Counted from the stretch's first letter, positions 12,005 through 23,372 are shown. The stretch is DNA of 64,000 nucleotides from Punica granatum (GCF_007655135.1 NW_022204322.1:1-64000), one strand, 5' to 3'. The notes: a model not told the origin generated them from the letters alone. Translations and numbers: made by a program.

Positions 12005-12429
12005 AAATGTGAGAAGAAAAAGGTAGCAAGACGAGGCATGTGGGGCTCGTGAATGTCTAAGACTCTAATAATGGTGAATTCGCTTATTAGAGCAGGACGA
12101 GCGGGTGATGGCATAGGCACAGACGGCTGCAGAAGTAATGCAATGTTGCAGATCCGATGGGAATGATGTGAATCGGCGGCAAGACCAGCACATTCAAGGG
12201 AAAGAACTCACACAAGCAAGCAATGGTGAAAGATTTACAAGCCTTATAGTCCCTACAAAGAAAATGCAACTTATTAGATAATCATTGAGCTCACTGAATA
12301 AATTACATATATTACTAATAATTTATCATAATAAAACAGAACAGAGAATTATGCAGAATATGCAGAATTTACGTACCAAAAGGCGTTTCAAAATATTGTA
12401 GGCAAAGTAACACGCCATGACTTGGATAC
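12005..12429. other. Spacer and probable 3' UTR of DUF247 copy B
   Basis: The sequence matches unit A 2865-3361. No separate gene is seen. Confidence 0.5.
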
Positions 12430-13932
12430 CTAATTTGAATTGTAGAATGAGAGAACAGTGTAGACAGTTTGTGTGATAGTTAAGATGAGTAGGATCAATG
12501 CCGCTAGAACTGACAAGATTGCCCACGGGCTGCTAAGATGATTTCTCCTTAACATCGCCATCCAAACATGTCGCTTCTTGCTGCAGTGCTTCGTCAGTTT
12601 GTCAACTATTTGTGCATAGTAGGAGCTCGACAGTATCCTATGTTTGCACATATTGTTGAACATGGTAGCAATAACTTCATCATCACCCATGAAGCTTTCG
12701 ATTATCCCGTAGTGCCGAAGCAGCTCAACATCCTTTGGGGTATTTACCAGACCGTCCATGAAACTCATGTAGTCTCCTACATATTTATTTTCTCCGACAC
12801 AATGTTCTTCATATGCGATTAAATTTCGAAATCGCCCTTCTGTAGCATCGTCTATTTGGATGAGTGGAATATCTAAAAGCCCATTTTCAAATGTGATATC
12901 ATAAAATTTGCTTTTCTTAGCACCGTTAAATCTAACTCCTAAATCACGCAGCTCTGTGGCAGAATATTTGTACTTTTTGATCCTCACAGAAGTGGATTCT
13001 GTCGATGCTCTCTGCCGTTGCAAGATCTCCAAGATCTCCTTAACCAGCCTGAACTTGCGGACAAGATCCAAAATGTACTTTTTGATACTCTGCCCTTGCT
13101 GGGGATGTGAGACACTTTCAGCTTTCATTTCCAAGATCTCCTCAACCAACATGAACTTGCGGACAAGATCCAAAATATGCTTAATATCTCGGAGTTTCTC
13201 TCGGTTTAGTCGTCTACCTCCAAATGTAGATTTAGGCGAGAGAAGATTGTTGATGCTTTGCACTGCATTTTTCCGTTCAAGTAGGCCTACATCTGAACGT
13301 AAGTACCCATATACTGGGAGATACCTCAAGGCCCTCCGAATAAGGTAGAGTGGGCCAGGCAGATCACCAATCATAGAATGTAGACGCTCCAGAACAAAGA
13401 ATGGAATTTGATTTTCAAGTAGCATTAAATCTCTCCTTAAGGACAGACGTACCCAACCAGCTTTAAGGAGAGGGTCCGTTTCTCTTTCGCGTTTCCATGT
13501 AGCTTTACGGAACAGCTCAATGATAAAGCAGCCATCGAGCAACAACATTTCTAGGAAGACATTTTTCTCAAGAGCAACGGGATCCGCATAGTAACCACGA
13601 GCCTCATCTTCCAATTCTTCCAAAACCCCAAGACACTCCCTTACTTGGTAAAATCCAGTCACAAATCCTTGTTCCTCCTTTCGTTTAAGCAGATCGTTTA
13701 GGTAGCGCAACTTATGTTGTTCCATATATTGAAGTTGACTCTTGCGTTTATCATGATAGTATGGTCCAATTGAAAGCAACACAGGCTCGTACAACTCTTT
13801 ATTCGCAGCACGTAGTTCGTGATGAACCTTAAATATATAACTCGTTGGCTTAGCGGGAGGCAACTGACCCAGCTTTTCGATAATGTTAATCGAGATCTCC
13901 TCCATGTTCTCACCTCTTCTAGTAGTCTTCAT
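12430..13932 (-). CDS. DUF247 domain protein, copy B, apparently intact
   Basis: The single-exon ORF encodes 500 residues from the ATG at 13932. DUF247 (PF03140) signature stretches are visible: EPVLLSIGPYYHD near residue 50, LLLDGCFIIELF near 135, LLENQIPFFVLE near 175, YKYSATELRDLGVRF near 315, and FMDGLVNTPKDVELL near 400. A C-terminal hydrophobic segment (ILSVLAALILLILT) predicts a single membrane anchor. The family is often tandemly duplicated in plants; some grass members act in self-incompatibility, but most are uncharacterised. Two successive copies of a KxILDLVRKFxLVxEIL segment lie at about residues 255-305. The nearest paralogue is the broken copy at 3362-4789. I infer it is expressible; no expression evidence can be read here. 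Confidence 0.85.
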   Translation of the reverse strand: MKTTRRGENMEEISINIIEKLGQLPPAKPTSYIFKVHHELRAANKELYEPVLLSIGPYYHDKRKSQLQYMEQHKLRYLNDLLKRKEEQGFVTGFYQVRECLGVLEELEDEARGYYADPVALEKNVFLEMLLLDGCFIIELFRKATWKRERETDPLLKAGWVRLSLRRDLMLLENQIPFFVLERLHSMIGDLPGPLYLIRRALRYLPVYGYLRSDVGLLERKNAVQSINNLLSPKSTFGGRRLNREKLRDIKHILDLVRKFMLVEEILEMKAESVSHPQQGQSIKKYILDLVRKFRLVKEILEILQRQRASTESTSVRIKKYKYSATELRDLGVRFNGAKKSKFYDITFENGLLDIPLIQIDDATEGRFRNLIAYEEHCVGENKYVGDYMSFMDGLVNTPKDVELLRHYGIIESFMGDDEVIATMFNNMCKHRILSSSYYAQIVDKLTKHCSKKRHVWMAMLRRNHLSSPWAILSVLAALILLILTITQTVYTVLSFYNSN

Positions 13933-14742
13933 AATAATAACCAGACGATATAATAACTGAATTAGAAAATCTGTTGATGATATTTAGAGTTCACAAGTTA
14001 ATCTACTCTAATGTATAAGTTTGAATAAAATATCATAATAAATATAAGTATATTTTTTGGCGAATTAATAAATATAAAGATAAATTATATTAAATTAACA
14101 TTAAATATAAAATAAATATATAAAAATATATATATATGTGTTAACTACGAAGGGTCCGGAACTGGAGCCATTAGAAGAGTGAAGGGCTTTCCTTCACCTG
14201 CGTTAAATATTTTTATTCTTTTTAGTGTGAATCCTGATATTTTCTAAAATTCAACATGCTTCAACTAATTCAGTCGAGTCAGATCGGCCCACTAATAGGT
14301 AAAAAAAAACTCTCACAGCATTAATTTTCTCCATACACAAGACTCGAACCCGAAACCTTATTTAAGGGGAATAAGTATCGAATTGCTTAAACCAACCAAC
14401 GTTGGTAAAATTTTTTTATTTTACGTCACACAAAAATTAATCTAAAATGCAATTGAAAAGGAAAGGAAAGGCTTAATTTTGTTAGCGGTATAGTGTAATG
14501 TGGCAGTGCAACCTCTAATTAATTGCATCGTTCAAATTCTTTATAGTCTTCCCATGTTTTTTATTATTCTTTTCCTTTTTTTCTCTCATCTTTTCGTCCT
14601 TGTGTTTTTTTTAACCAAAGTACATATTTTCTCTTTCTTTTTCACATATGCCCTTCACTATACATGAAAAAAAGTATAGAATTGAATGTTATCATCAGAT
14701 TATTTAATGGACCTTAAGCAGCACACTCGTACTAACAATACA
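13933..14742. other. AT-rich region upstream of DUF247 copy B
   Basis: It matches unit A 4790-5593 and carries the SINE at 14230-14405. It probably contains the promoter. It ends abruptly where unit A similarity stops, after AACAATAC. Confidence 0.5.
14230..14405 (-). repeat. tRNA-derived SINE, family 1, copy 4
   Basis: This is the unit B counterpart of 5095-5263, with B box GGTTCGAGTCTTGTG on the minus strand. Confidence 0.6.
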
Positions 14743-15295
14743 TTGTACTTATATGAAATACTGTCTAATGTTTCGTTTTGGGACAATCTTGGCCGATGGC
14801 AGTGCATTGAGAGGAACCTTAAGCATCTTTTTATTAACAATTATGAAAAGTATAAAAGAGAAATTATTAACGGTCAAGAACAATCGGCTTGACTATTTTT
14901 TACATTTATTTTGATAAATTATAAGAAATTTTATGATTGTTTAATTTAAATTTAGAATCATTAATAAAGTCATCTATTACGATTTGCATTTGCATTTAAA
15001 TTTGTGAACGATGGTTACATGACTATTGATATGGAGATTATGAAAAATATATCATAACTAACAAAAAAAGGCTGAGAATTGGCATATGAATATTTCAAAT
15101 TTTAATTTTAAAGAACTATTTCCAAGATCAATTTGTTATATGAATCTAAATTTGGAAAAATAAATCGAGAATTTTTTTAGGATAATTGGTTCGGGTCATA
15201 AAGATTGAACTGATTGAGCTGACAGGTCAATCAGATTACTGCTATATTATCCCTGGCAGTCATTATTTAATTCGTAAAAATGAATAAGATAGTTA

Positions 15296-16000
15296 GTCCT
15301 ATTACCTTCTCTTTTAGCGCTCAATTCTCCCGTTTTCCTTCCTCTTCGAAAAAAAAAAGTATAATAGTACCTGATACATCTGATATAAGGCCAAAAGTCA
15401 ATGATTTCTAGGTAATTCACTACAAAGAGGCCAATTAAAAATATTTTTTAAAAAAGTTTTCAATATTACAATAAAACACTTCATTAGTAATTTAATGAGA
15501 TAAAAATAAAAGAATATAAAATCCATATGTGAAGTAAAAAAATAGCGTTGTACAAAATTTTTTCTTTTGTTTTATATTTAATAATTTAATTTATATTTGT
15601 TCAATTTTAAGGGATACGGAAAAAAAAGAAACTTTGTCATAAACTCATATTGTTTTGTTAGGCATAAAAGGATACGAACATAATATATGATCTAACAAAT
15701 TAAATTATTTAATTAAAAAAGCAAAAAAATTTGTACAACACTATTTTTTTTTACTTCACATATGGAATATATATTCTCTTATTTTTATCTTACTAGTTTA
15801 CTAATGAATTTCTTTTTTGTAACATTGAAAAATTTCAGAAAAATATTTTTACGTGGTCTGTTATTTTGTTGTGAATTACTTACAAATCATTACCTTTGGT
15901 CCTGTTTCAGAGATGCATCACGTACTATTATTATTATTTTTTATTTTCGAAGAGAAAGTTAAACATGAGAATTTAACACAAAAGAGAAGGTAACTGGACC
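15296..16000. mobile_element. Foldback (long inverted repeat) element
   Basis: The left arm (15296-15600) and right arm (about 15720-16000) are reverse complements with mismatches. TTACCTTCTCTTTT on the left answers AAAAGAGAAGGTAA on the right, and the TACAAA..ATATGTGAAGTAAAAAA segments also pair. The spacer is about 100 bp. No coding capacity is seen. The target duplication is not clear. Confidence 0.6.
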
Positions 16001-16079
16001 GTCTTTTTTATGAACTAAATAATATATATGTTTAAATTTTAAGTCAACTAATAAAACATAATACGAATATGTATGGAAG

Positions 16080-16435
16080 TTCTTTCTAATACATTAAAAG
16101 TGCTCGGCATTGTATTGATCGTGTGAGGACACGTGTACTCCTCCCTTTTTATAAACTTTCCCAAATTTCTTTATATTTTAAAAAATTTCTATGAACTTTT
16201 ATAATCTTTCACTTTGATCCCTCTAATCCTTTCTAATCAAATCCAATCTAATCTAATCTAATCTAATCTCTAATCTAATACATTAAAATTAGTTCGTATT
16301 GGCCATATGAGGACACCTGTCCTCCTACTTTTTTATAAACTTACCCTAATTTTTTGATATTTTCAAAAATTTCTATGAACCTATATAATTTTTCATTTTA
16401 TTCCTCCAATCCTTTCTAATATGTTTGATTATAAT
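16080..16435. repeat. Tandem duplication of about 190 bp with a TCTAA microsatellite
   Basis: Two direct copies each contain ACATTAAAA, TGAGGACAC, CCTCC..TTTTTATAAACTT, ATTTCTATGAAC and CCTTTCTAAT. An AATCT run lies between them at about 16240-16270. Confidence 0.6.
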
Positions 16436-17334
16436 CTTTATACGTTTTCCTCCTCCCTTTCCAAGTGCATCTTTATGAAAATTAATTTTGAAAATAAATC
16501 AGGTACTATTTATGCTGTAAAAGGAGCTAAATCATAATTACATTGCTATGCGTCCTCTTTTTTTTTTTTCATTTTTTTCTCTTTTAAAAATATTTGGTGC
16601 ACTTTTTTTTAATAGATGGGGTGTTCGGATTTCACTGTACTAATTCCCCACCACCCATGTTGATATCGTGCAAGCCAATCTGACAAGTGAGTTCACCCAT
16701 AAAAATAATGTAGGCGGCTCAATAGAAAGTATCCTCTTATATGGTTTCTACACTAATTCAACTTGAATTTTCACCAAAACAATGACATCCTTTTAATTTA
16801 TTGTATCTTCGTTCCATATGATTTTGGTCATTCATCTATGCTTTTTGAGATAACATTATCAAGAAAAAAAATAGAATTGCTAAAATATTTCACAATTTTT
16901 CTTGATATTTAAAAAATTCCAATATTCATACCTCTATTATTATATTGCCAATTGAAAATTTTAGAAAAATATTTGATTAATATGAACATATTAAAATCTT
17001 GAATATATCTGACATTGGATTCCAGTCAATAAATCCCTTAATTATAAGAATATATTATTTATGTGTACTGAAACCTTAAGCTGCTTTATTTCGTATAATT
17101 TCATTACATTAAAAAGATATATTTGATTTTGTAATGAATTAGTATGGTACTTTTGTTACCAAACTATTGTCACATATTCTAAATTTTCTTTATAATTTTT
17201 AATATGAATGCTCATACAGATTTAAAAATTCTTCAATAACAAATTAAAAATAACGAATTACATGCTTATTTATTTTTAACTTGTGAAATTTTTATCTTTA
17301 AAATAAAAGTTTCAAATTCAATTTAGCAACTCTA

Positions 17335-17910
17335 ATTAGTCTCTATACATTGATATATTTTACGAGTATATAAATTAGTCTCTAGTGCTCATACATTGAC
17401 CATCCTCTTTTTTAGTCAACAATTTTTTCATAATTAATTGTGTAAGAGACAAATAATATATTGTATAAAGATACAATTTTATTTATTTCTGAAAGTAATG
17501 ATTTAAGAGCGTATATATTAGTCTCTATACGTTAAGAGAGTATATAGAGAGTATAAATTAGTCTATGTTGCTCATACATTAACCATACTCTTTTTAAGTC
17601 AACAATTTTTTTTACATTTAATTGTATTAGGGACAAATAATATATCATATAAATACACTGTTTTTTTTTCTGAAAGTAAACATTTAAGAGTGTATATATT
17701 AGTCTCTATATGTTAAGAGCATATAAATTATCTCTATTACTCATACATTAACCATACTCTTTTTAAGTCAACAACTTTTTTATATTTAATTGTATTAGAG
17801 ACAAATAATATATTATATAGAGACACAATTTTATTTTTTCTGAAAGAAAAGATTTATAGACAAATAACATCACATATAGAGACACATATCTTATTTGTTT
17901 CTAAAAGTGA
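17335..17910. repeat. Tandem array of an AT-rich unit of about 175 bp
   Basis: At least three units repeat the order TTAGTCTCTATA, CTCATACATTAACCATACTC, TTTTTAAGTCAACAA, TTGTATTAGAGACAAATAAT and TCTGAAAGTAA. The last unit is partial. No ORF is present. Confidence 0.7.
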
Positions 17911-18150
17911 AGATTTAGAAAAAAAATTTAAGTGTCTAATTTTTGTTACTATAGATCATTTGCGTTGTAGTGATTTTATAATTGTTGAGCTTATAAGTAT
18001 ATCAATTTTACAAATATATAATCTTAGTAAAGATGAATTAAATAATTGGAAAATATGATTTACATTATTAAGTATTACAGATGCTATTAACAATGATAAA
18101 AATATATAATTAAATAAATAAAATATAAATATTCTCAATGAAACAATCGA

Positions 18151-18177
18151 TGCAATGCACGGATTGCAATAACTAAT
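18151..18177 (+). mobile_element. Possible Helitron 3' end
   Basis: TGCAAT and ATTGCA form a stem around GCACGG, followed by CTAAT (18173-18177), which fits the CTRRT rule. The spacing is only 4 nt, so this is weaker than the ends at 6943 and 39258. Confidence 0.3.
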
Positions 18178-18199
18178 ATTAAAAAATTTAAAAGAAAAA

Positions 18200-18345
18200 C
18201 GAGAAAAAATAAAATGAAGAGAAGAGTGGGTCCCCTCGGGTGGGAAACCCACTTGCTCTGGGGATGCGTAAATGGCAATTTTAAAAAGGAGAAGAGTGGG
18301 AAACCCACCCTACTCGCTTTAGGGATGAGTAAATGACAGTTTTAG
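18200..18345. repeat. Short tandem duplication
   Basis: AGAAGAGTGGG..AAACCCAC..CTCGGGGATG-like text occurs twice within about 80 bp. No function is evident. Confidence 0.5.
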
Positions 18346-18689
18346 TTTTATTGAAGATTGCATCTATGAAAAGACTAAAAATTAAACTTACATTAAAATA
18401 AAAATAATAAGTGCGCCGAGAAATTAAGGGAGCAAAAACTAGAAGTGGTGGATTGTTGAAGTAAATAGAAGTGAGAGAGTTATTCAATGAAATTATTAAT
18501 TTGCTCAAAATTTAGTGGTTAAATTAATTGGAGACAATGTGTTATGGATAATTTGGGAAATCAAAAGTGAGATCAAATAAGGGATTTTGGCTTCATATAG
18601 TAGAATGAATGGATGTTATAATATCTCCTTATAAGCAAGTAACCTCTGGATTTAGACATTACTTTGAGTTTGAGATTGTAATGTAAAAT

Positions 18690-18850
18690 TTCAAACGGTG
18701 TTTGTTCTGCTTAAGTAAAATCGGGGTCGAGTACTTGTAAATGCAAAAAATTCATGCTGGGTGAGATTTAACCCTTAGCCGGCCAACCTGACTCGACTTG
18801 ATTAGTCGGGGCCCAATTAGACTTTCGGATACTAGAGTTCACACAAAAAT
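18690..18850 (+). repeat. tRNA-derived SINE, family 1, copy 5
   Basis: This is the unit B counterpart of 5998-6172. The head is degraded (GGGGTCGAGTACTTG) and the 3' end reads GAGTTCACACAAAAA. Confidence 0.6.
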
Positions 18851-19163
18851 AATAATTTCAAGCATCTTCCGCCCAAAAGAAAAATTTTAATTATCAATTT
18901 GCTAATTTATTTTATACGTAGTATTTTTGGAATAAGTATGTACTAGTTTTTTATAATTGTTCTTCAATGTATTACAAATGCAAAATTGAAGGCTAGTATA
19001 CACATGGTAATATCTTATATTATCAGTGTCAAATATATAAATTCACTCGTCAAATTGCTACAACTACAAATTCAACACTGTTTCTACGTTAACATGCACG
19101 CAAAAAAAAAAAAGGATTAAAGTATGTATATATATATATATATGCGCAAAAACACAGAATAGC

Positions 19164-19574
19164 ATGGACATGAAATTATTATCAGTTTGTAAGAACGTTT
19201 ACCTGATCCTAGTCGCTTATTTCGTCAGACATTCTCTTTATCGTTTTTGGGAAACGAGTTCTGATTGTACTTCACGCGTGGTGCTGTTGTTTAGGACAGA
19301 GTTGATCTGTTCTCTTTATCGTATGGTCGTGATTGGTTTGTGGAAGGAGTGCAATGAAGTCATGCGGTTTTTTCCAGTTATATATAGAGTGGGGCATCAC
19401 AATTGGGAACCAGGCGTTTGTCGTGCAATAAATACGAAATTGGATATTTTCGACGACCAAGAAAGACAAATCAAGCGACCGTACCACATTCTTTATTTTT
19501 CTCCCTCAATGTGTAGGCCCATCGACAGGCTCTTGCCTTTAGTCTGCGTGCGTTATATTTATGCAGGTAGTTAG
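19164..19574 (+). CDS. Hypothetical 136-residue ORF, doubtful
   Basis: An ATG-started frame begins MDMKLLSVCKNVYLILVAYF, a possible hydrophobic leader. It matches no family I know. In unit A the matching sequence (about 6399) has a deletion after the first 12 codons that alters the frame, and the partial match in unit C lacks the start. A TATA-like motif lies inside the frame. It is probably not a gene. Confidence 0.15.
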   Translation: MDMKLLSVCKNVYLILVAYFVRHSLYRFWETSSDCTSRVVLLFRTELICSLYRMVVIGLWKECNEVMRFFPVIYRVGHHNWEPGVCRAINTKLDIFDDQERQIKRPYHILYFSPSMCRPIDRLLPLVCVRYIYAGS

Positions 19575-19873
19575 TAAGATGTTTGTGGTAGGTTAGATAG
19601 TTTGTTGTGTAATAAATACAAAATTAGTAATTTCACCTGCGCATTGCGTAGGATTGTTACTCATTAAAAAAATAGTATATTTATTATATAATTAGATCTT
19701 GAAAAATAATAATTAATTTATGACTGTACAATTCGTTTTTCGATAATTTTTGAATTTACGGTTAAATGAAATGAATAAAATCATTTCAATCAAAGTACCT
19801 TATTTACATAAACAAAAATCTTTTATTCATTAAAAAGAAAGAATCATTTATATATTTTATTAATTTTTTTAAA

Positions 19874-19905
19874 CTAGCTGAGTTGCCAACTTGGGTTGCA
19901 CGTGA
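19874..19905 (-). mobile_element. Helitron-like 3' terminus (unit B), decayed
   Basis: CTAG is followed by sequence matching 6943-6972 of unit A, but the hairpin is interrupted by mismatches. Confidence 0.35.
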
Positions 19906-20455
19906 TGATGCCTATCTCTATGCCCAATATCTACAATTATGAGAATATATCACTGTAGTATATAAACTTATTTCTTCACTATAAGCGAAATCTCATTACT
20001 ACCAAAGACAAAACCCACTCTAAGTACAATGCTAACGCTAAAGTTATAAAGAGCACATAAGTATATTTATCATAAAATGGAAGATTGCTTTACAGTACAA
20101 TAAATTGAAAAAGTGAGATAGAATGATTTTAAGTAATTATGACTTGATTTTTTATCATTTACTTTCATTTTCACATAATTTACTTAAGGTATGAGTAAAT
20201 TTCCTTATAGTTTTGTCAAATGTATTGGTATGCATGAAAGTACAGGCCACACTTTGAATAATTACGTCATAAAATTTAAATTGGCATAACACCAAATAGA
20301 AAGTCGAGCACATGAGTGACCAGACATCAAACAAACGGTAGATTAACCATTCTCTTTGCACCGCTTCGTGTTCCTCCCGTATTTATTTTTTCTTTATTTG
20401 AGAACTCTGGATTTCTTCTTCACCTTTCTTGTTGAATAGCATTCCTTAATTTTCT
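19906..20455. other. Non-coding part of unit B, repeated in unit C
   Basis: No gene is supported. It matches 23370-23937 closely in the same orientation. Similarity ends at TTGGCCTATGT, where retrotransposon LTR sequence starts in unit B. Confidence 0.5.
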
Positions 20456-20842
20456 TGGCCTATGTAGGGTACTTATATATACATATGTGTGTTTGTATGA
20501 GATTATTGATGGGCTCATGGTGCCTGCGTCCTGGCTACTTGCTAAAATGCTGAAACCCATCCACTTGCATTGCAAAGGGTAGAAGAAGATTCGTTAATCC
20601 TCTTGCATTGCAACTTGCTGCAATTTGCAGTATTTTACTAATATCTCTACTCTATAAAAGGAGGCTCATATCTTGGGCTAAGGAGGGAAGAAGAGGAATT
20701 TTCCCCACGAAAAGGTGACAGAGTTAGAGAAAGTTGGGAAGGCAGTGAAGTATGATGGAAGTGAGCAAGAGAGGATGCTCCGAGTATTCCTGGAGTTATG
20801 TATTTGATGATGTAAAACAGAAGTCCGATTTTTGTATCAACA

Positions 20843-20861
20843 TGTGGTGCCATCTGTGAGA
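20843..20861 (+). other. Primer-binding-site-like sequence of the gypsy remnant
   Basis: TGTGGTGCCATCTGTGAGA follows the LTR end AACA. It resembles the common plant gypsy form TGGCGCCGTCTGTGGGA with several transitions. Confidence 0.5.
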
Positions 20862-20880
20862 ATCTTTGAAAAGAAAAGAC

Positions 20881-21850
20881 ATGGCTCAAGAACATGATAC
20901 AAGTAAGGATGCGCTTTCTCCAAGTAATCAAGGTCCGCTAAATTAGTTGAAGGCATCAAAGAAGATGCCTGATCATCAACGCTCCACGATTGCACCATTT
21001 GAATGATCCCAAGTATGGATTGCTGAACAAGATCGTGCTTCCTCAAAAAGCCAGCCCGTGGTAGCAACATGTAAAGATGGGCCTCCAGACGACAAGCCAA
21101 TTCTCAAGAAAGAGGGAATAAAAAGGACGAGAGGTCCAACACGAAATCTTTGAAGGCCTTCAAAAATAGTCAGATAAGTAAAATTTTGGTCTTTAGAAAT
21201 CTATATAAGAGAATCACCTTTTTTTGATAGCATTACCCATACTTCTCTACCAAAACTAAAAGTACACGCATTGAAACAATACGGCCGAACATCTCATCCA
21301 TCGGAACATATTGAAAGCTATCGTCACCTCATTGTGTTACAAGATGCTTCGGACGCTGCATTGTGTAGAGTGTTTCCTTCTACTTTGGAAAAAAAAAAAA
21401 GCTCGAGCATGGTTTCGAAATCTGAGGCCCAAATCAATCGGCTCATTCAAAGAACTGTCTCAGGTATTTCCGAAACACTTCGCAACCTTCATGAAACAGA
21501 ACAAAAAACCTAGGAAATTTGATGCAGGCTTTACAGGGAAGTGAAGAAAGCCTACGGGACTATATCCAGTGATTCATGGTCACAGCAATGGAGATCCCAT
21601 AAATGGAAGAATTGGTAGTAATATTTGCATTTACTAATGAGTTAAGAGACTCAAGATTCAGCTATTCACTCTACAAAGAACCCCGAAAGACTTGTGGAAT
21701 TATTAAAAAGGGCACTATGTTGCCACGAAGCTAAAGAAGCCACATCATTGGAATGTGCATCTGAAGTGTATGAGTTGTTGGAAAGCATATGGGATCAAGA
21801 CTATCAAGGATCGAAAAAAGAAAATAGCATCGAATGAAAGTTTGACATTC
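20881..21850 (+). pseudogene. Gypsy gag pseudogene (Retrotrans_gag)
   Basis: It starts MAQEHDTSKD and is interrupted by several stops. The capsid core is clear: HPSEHIESYRHL and DASDAALCRVFPSTL in one frame. A run of A's near 21390-21400 then shifts the frame, and KARAWFRNLRPKSIGSFKEL plus SLRDYIQWF follow in other frames. This is the PF03732 layout. The downstream part degrades after 21700. No zinc knuckle is visible. Confidence 0.7.
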
Positions 21851-22172
21851 CCAAACTTCTAAGCACTTGAGACATCAAAACGTGGAGTGGGGGCAAAATG
21901 ATGTTCCGACACTCTCATGAAAATGGAATAAACCTTTGAGTTAATTAAAATAACAGCAGTGTTGTATTACTTTTATCACAAATATACACCAAAGAAGATG
22001 TACGACGGGACTACGGGTCTGTGAAAGTCTACGAACCCGCTAGACACCCACGAGGTCTATCAAGAACCTATGAGTTCCTCAACTACAAGATCGATGAAAA
22101 CTAATAGAGGCCCATGGGTCTATAAATAATAAAAATTTACAGATTGATAAATAAAGATCTATATCTCAATCA

Positions 22173-22489
22173 ACTTTGTTTGGCATTTGAGTTGAGTTTT
22201 AACTCAATTCTATCTTAACTTTCAATACGTATAAATTAATTAATTGTAATGATTGTGTTGTTGAATTACAAGAAAAAGTGTGAAAAAGTAACAGTTGAGA
22301 CAAAGTAATGATTGTATTATTGAATTGTGGAAAAGTAATGAATAGTTATGAGAATTTAGTATTAAAAATTGAATTGAATATTTTAAAAAATTGAAGAAAA
22401 AAGGAAAAATAATAATTGTGTTGTTGAATTGAAAATAAGTGGAGTTAAGTGGAGTAGAATTAAAAATATGTTGCAATACCAAACAAAGG
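22173..22489. mobile_element. MITE with CTTTGTTTGG ends
   Basis: The left end CTTTGTTTGGCATT and right end AATACCAAACAAAGG are inverted repeats. The interior holds repeated AATGATTGT and GTTGTTGAATT segments. The family (Tourist or hAT-like) cannot be settled because the target duplication is unclear. Confidence 0.6.
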
Positions 22490-23341
22490 GTAAAGATCTG
22501 GAAATTGACTTGGAGGAGATTATAAGTGATCAAAGCACTCTAGTTTCATTGACCTAAGAAAACTCAAACGTCAGTACAAGTCTTAAAATAAAAGAAACAA
22601 CCCAAGTCCCAAAATTGGCTCTCAGGTTCGGGGCAAATGATGATTAAGTTCATTTGAGGTATACTATATATATAAATACATATACATGCGTTTGTATGAG
22701 ATTATTGATGGGCCCATGGTGCTTCCGTCCTACTTGCTAAGTGATCAAAACACCCTAGTTTCATTGACCTAAAAAAAAACTCAAGATTGATATGCTTGTG
22801 ATTTTTCTGTGGAAGGAGTGCAATAGAGTCACACGGTTTTCTCCAGTTATATACAGACTAGGGCATCACAGTTGACAACTAGGCGTTTGTTGTGCAATAA
22901 GTACAAAACCGGATATTTTCGACGACCAAGAAAAACAAGTCAAGCGACCGTACCACGTTCTTTATTTTTCTCCCTCAATGTGTAGCCCATCGACAGGCTC
23001 TTGCCTTTCGTCCGCATGCGCTATATTTATGCAGGCAGTTAGGAAGATGTTTGTGGTAGGTTAGATATTTTGTTGTGTAATAAATACAAAATTAGCAATT
23101 TTATCGGCACATTGTGTAGGATTGTTATTCATGAAAAAAATAATATATTTTATTATATAATTGGATCTTTAAAAAGACTAATTAATTTATGACTGTATAA
23201 TTGATTTTTCGATAATTTTCGAATTTACGATTAAATGAAATGAATAAAACCATTTCAATCAAAGTACCTTATTTACATAAACAAAAATATTTTATTCATT
23301 AAAAATAAAGAATCATTTATATATTTTATTATTATTTTTAA

Positions 23342-23372
23342 AACTAGCTGAGATGCCAACGTGTGCTGCACG
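23342..23372 (-). mobile_element. Helitron-like 3' terminus (unit C)
   Basis: CTAG near 23345 is followed about 10 nt later by ACGTG-TGCTG-CACGT, a hairpin matching the unit A end with loop changes. Confidence 0.4.

Larger units (their letters stand above)
14743..18412. other. Unit B-specific AT-rich block (3.67 kb)
   Basis: The block replaces 5594-5731 of unit A. It contains a long inverted repeat (15296-16000), a tandem duplication (16080-16435), tandem repeats of about 175 bp (17335-17910) and a Helitron-like end (about 18151-18177). No protein-coding gene is recognisable; 14743-15290 and 16436-17334 are plain AT-rich DNA. It may be a large Helitron or several nested elements. Confidence 0.6.
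7902..20455. repeat. Segmental duplication unit B, expanded by insertions
   Basis: This is the direct tandem copy of unit A. Matching blocks are 1-2497 with 7902-10310, 2745-4789 with 10319-13932, 4790-5593 with 13933-14742, and 5732-6960 with 18413-19925. The main additions are a 1559-bp hAT element and a 3.67-kb block that replaces about 138 bp of unit A. Its final part (about 19330-20455) is repeated again at 22806-23937. Confidence 0.85.
20456..22740 (+). mobile_element. Decayed Ty3/gypsy retrotransposon remnant
   Basis: The order is an LTR-like block (about 20456-20842) with a promoter-like TATAAAA at 20653-20659, a primer-binding-site-like stretch after 20842, a broken gag (20881-21850), purine-rich GTGGAGTGGGGGCAAA near 21890, and a MITE. 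A short LTR piece at about 22663-22740 matches 20465-20545 (GTTTGTATGAGATTATTGATG). Protease, reverse transcriptase and integrase are missing, so it is a large deletion derivative. Confidence 0.6.

Noticed and set aside
12568..13348. Plus-strand ORFs opposite the DUF247 gene
   Set aside because: They are antisense shadows of a well-supported DUF247 coding region; copy A has the same shadows.
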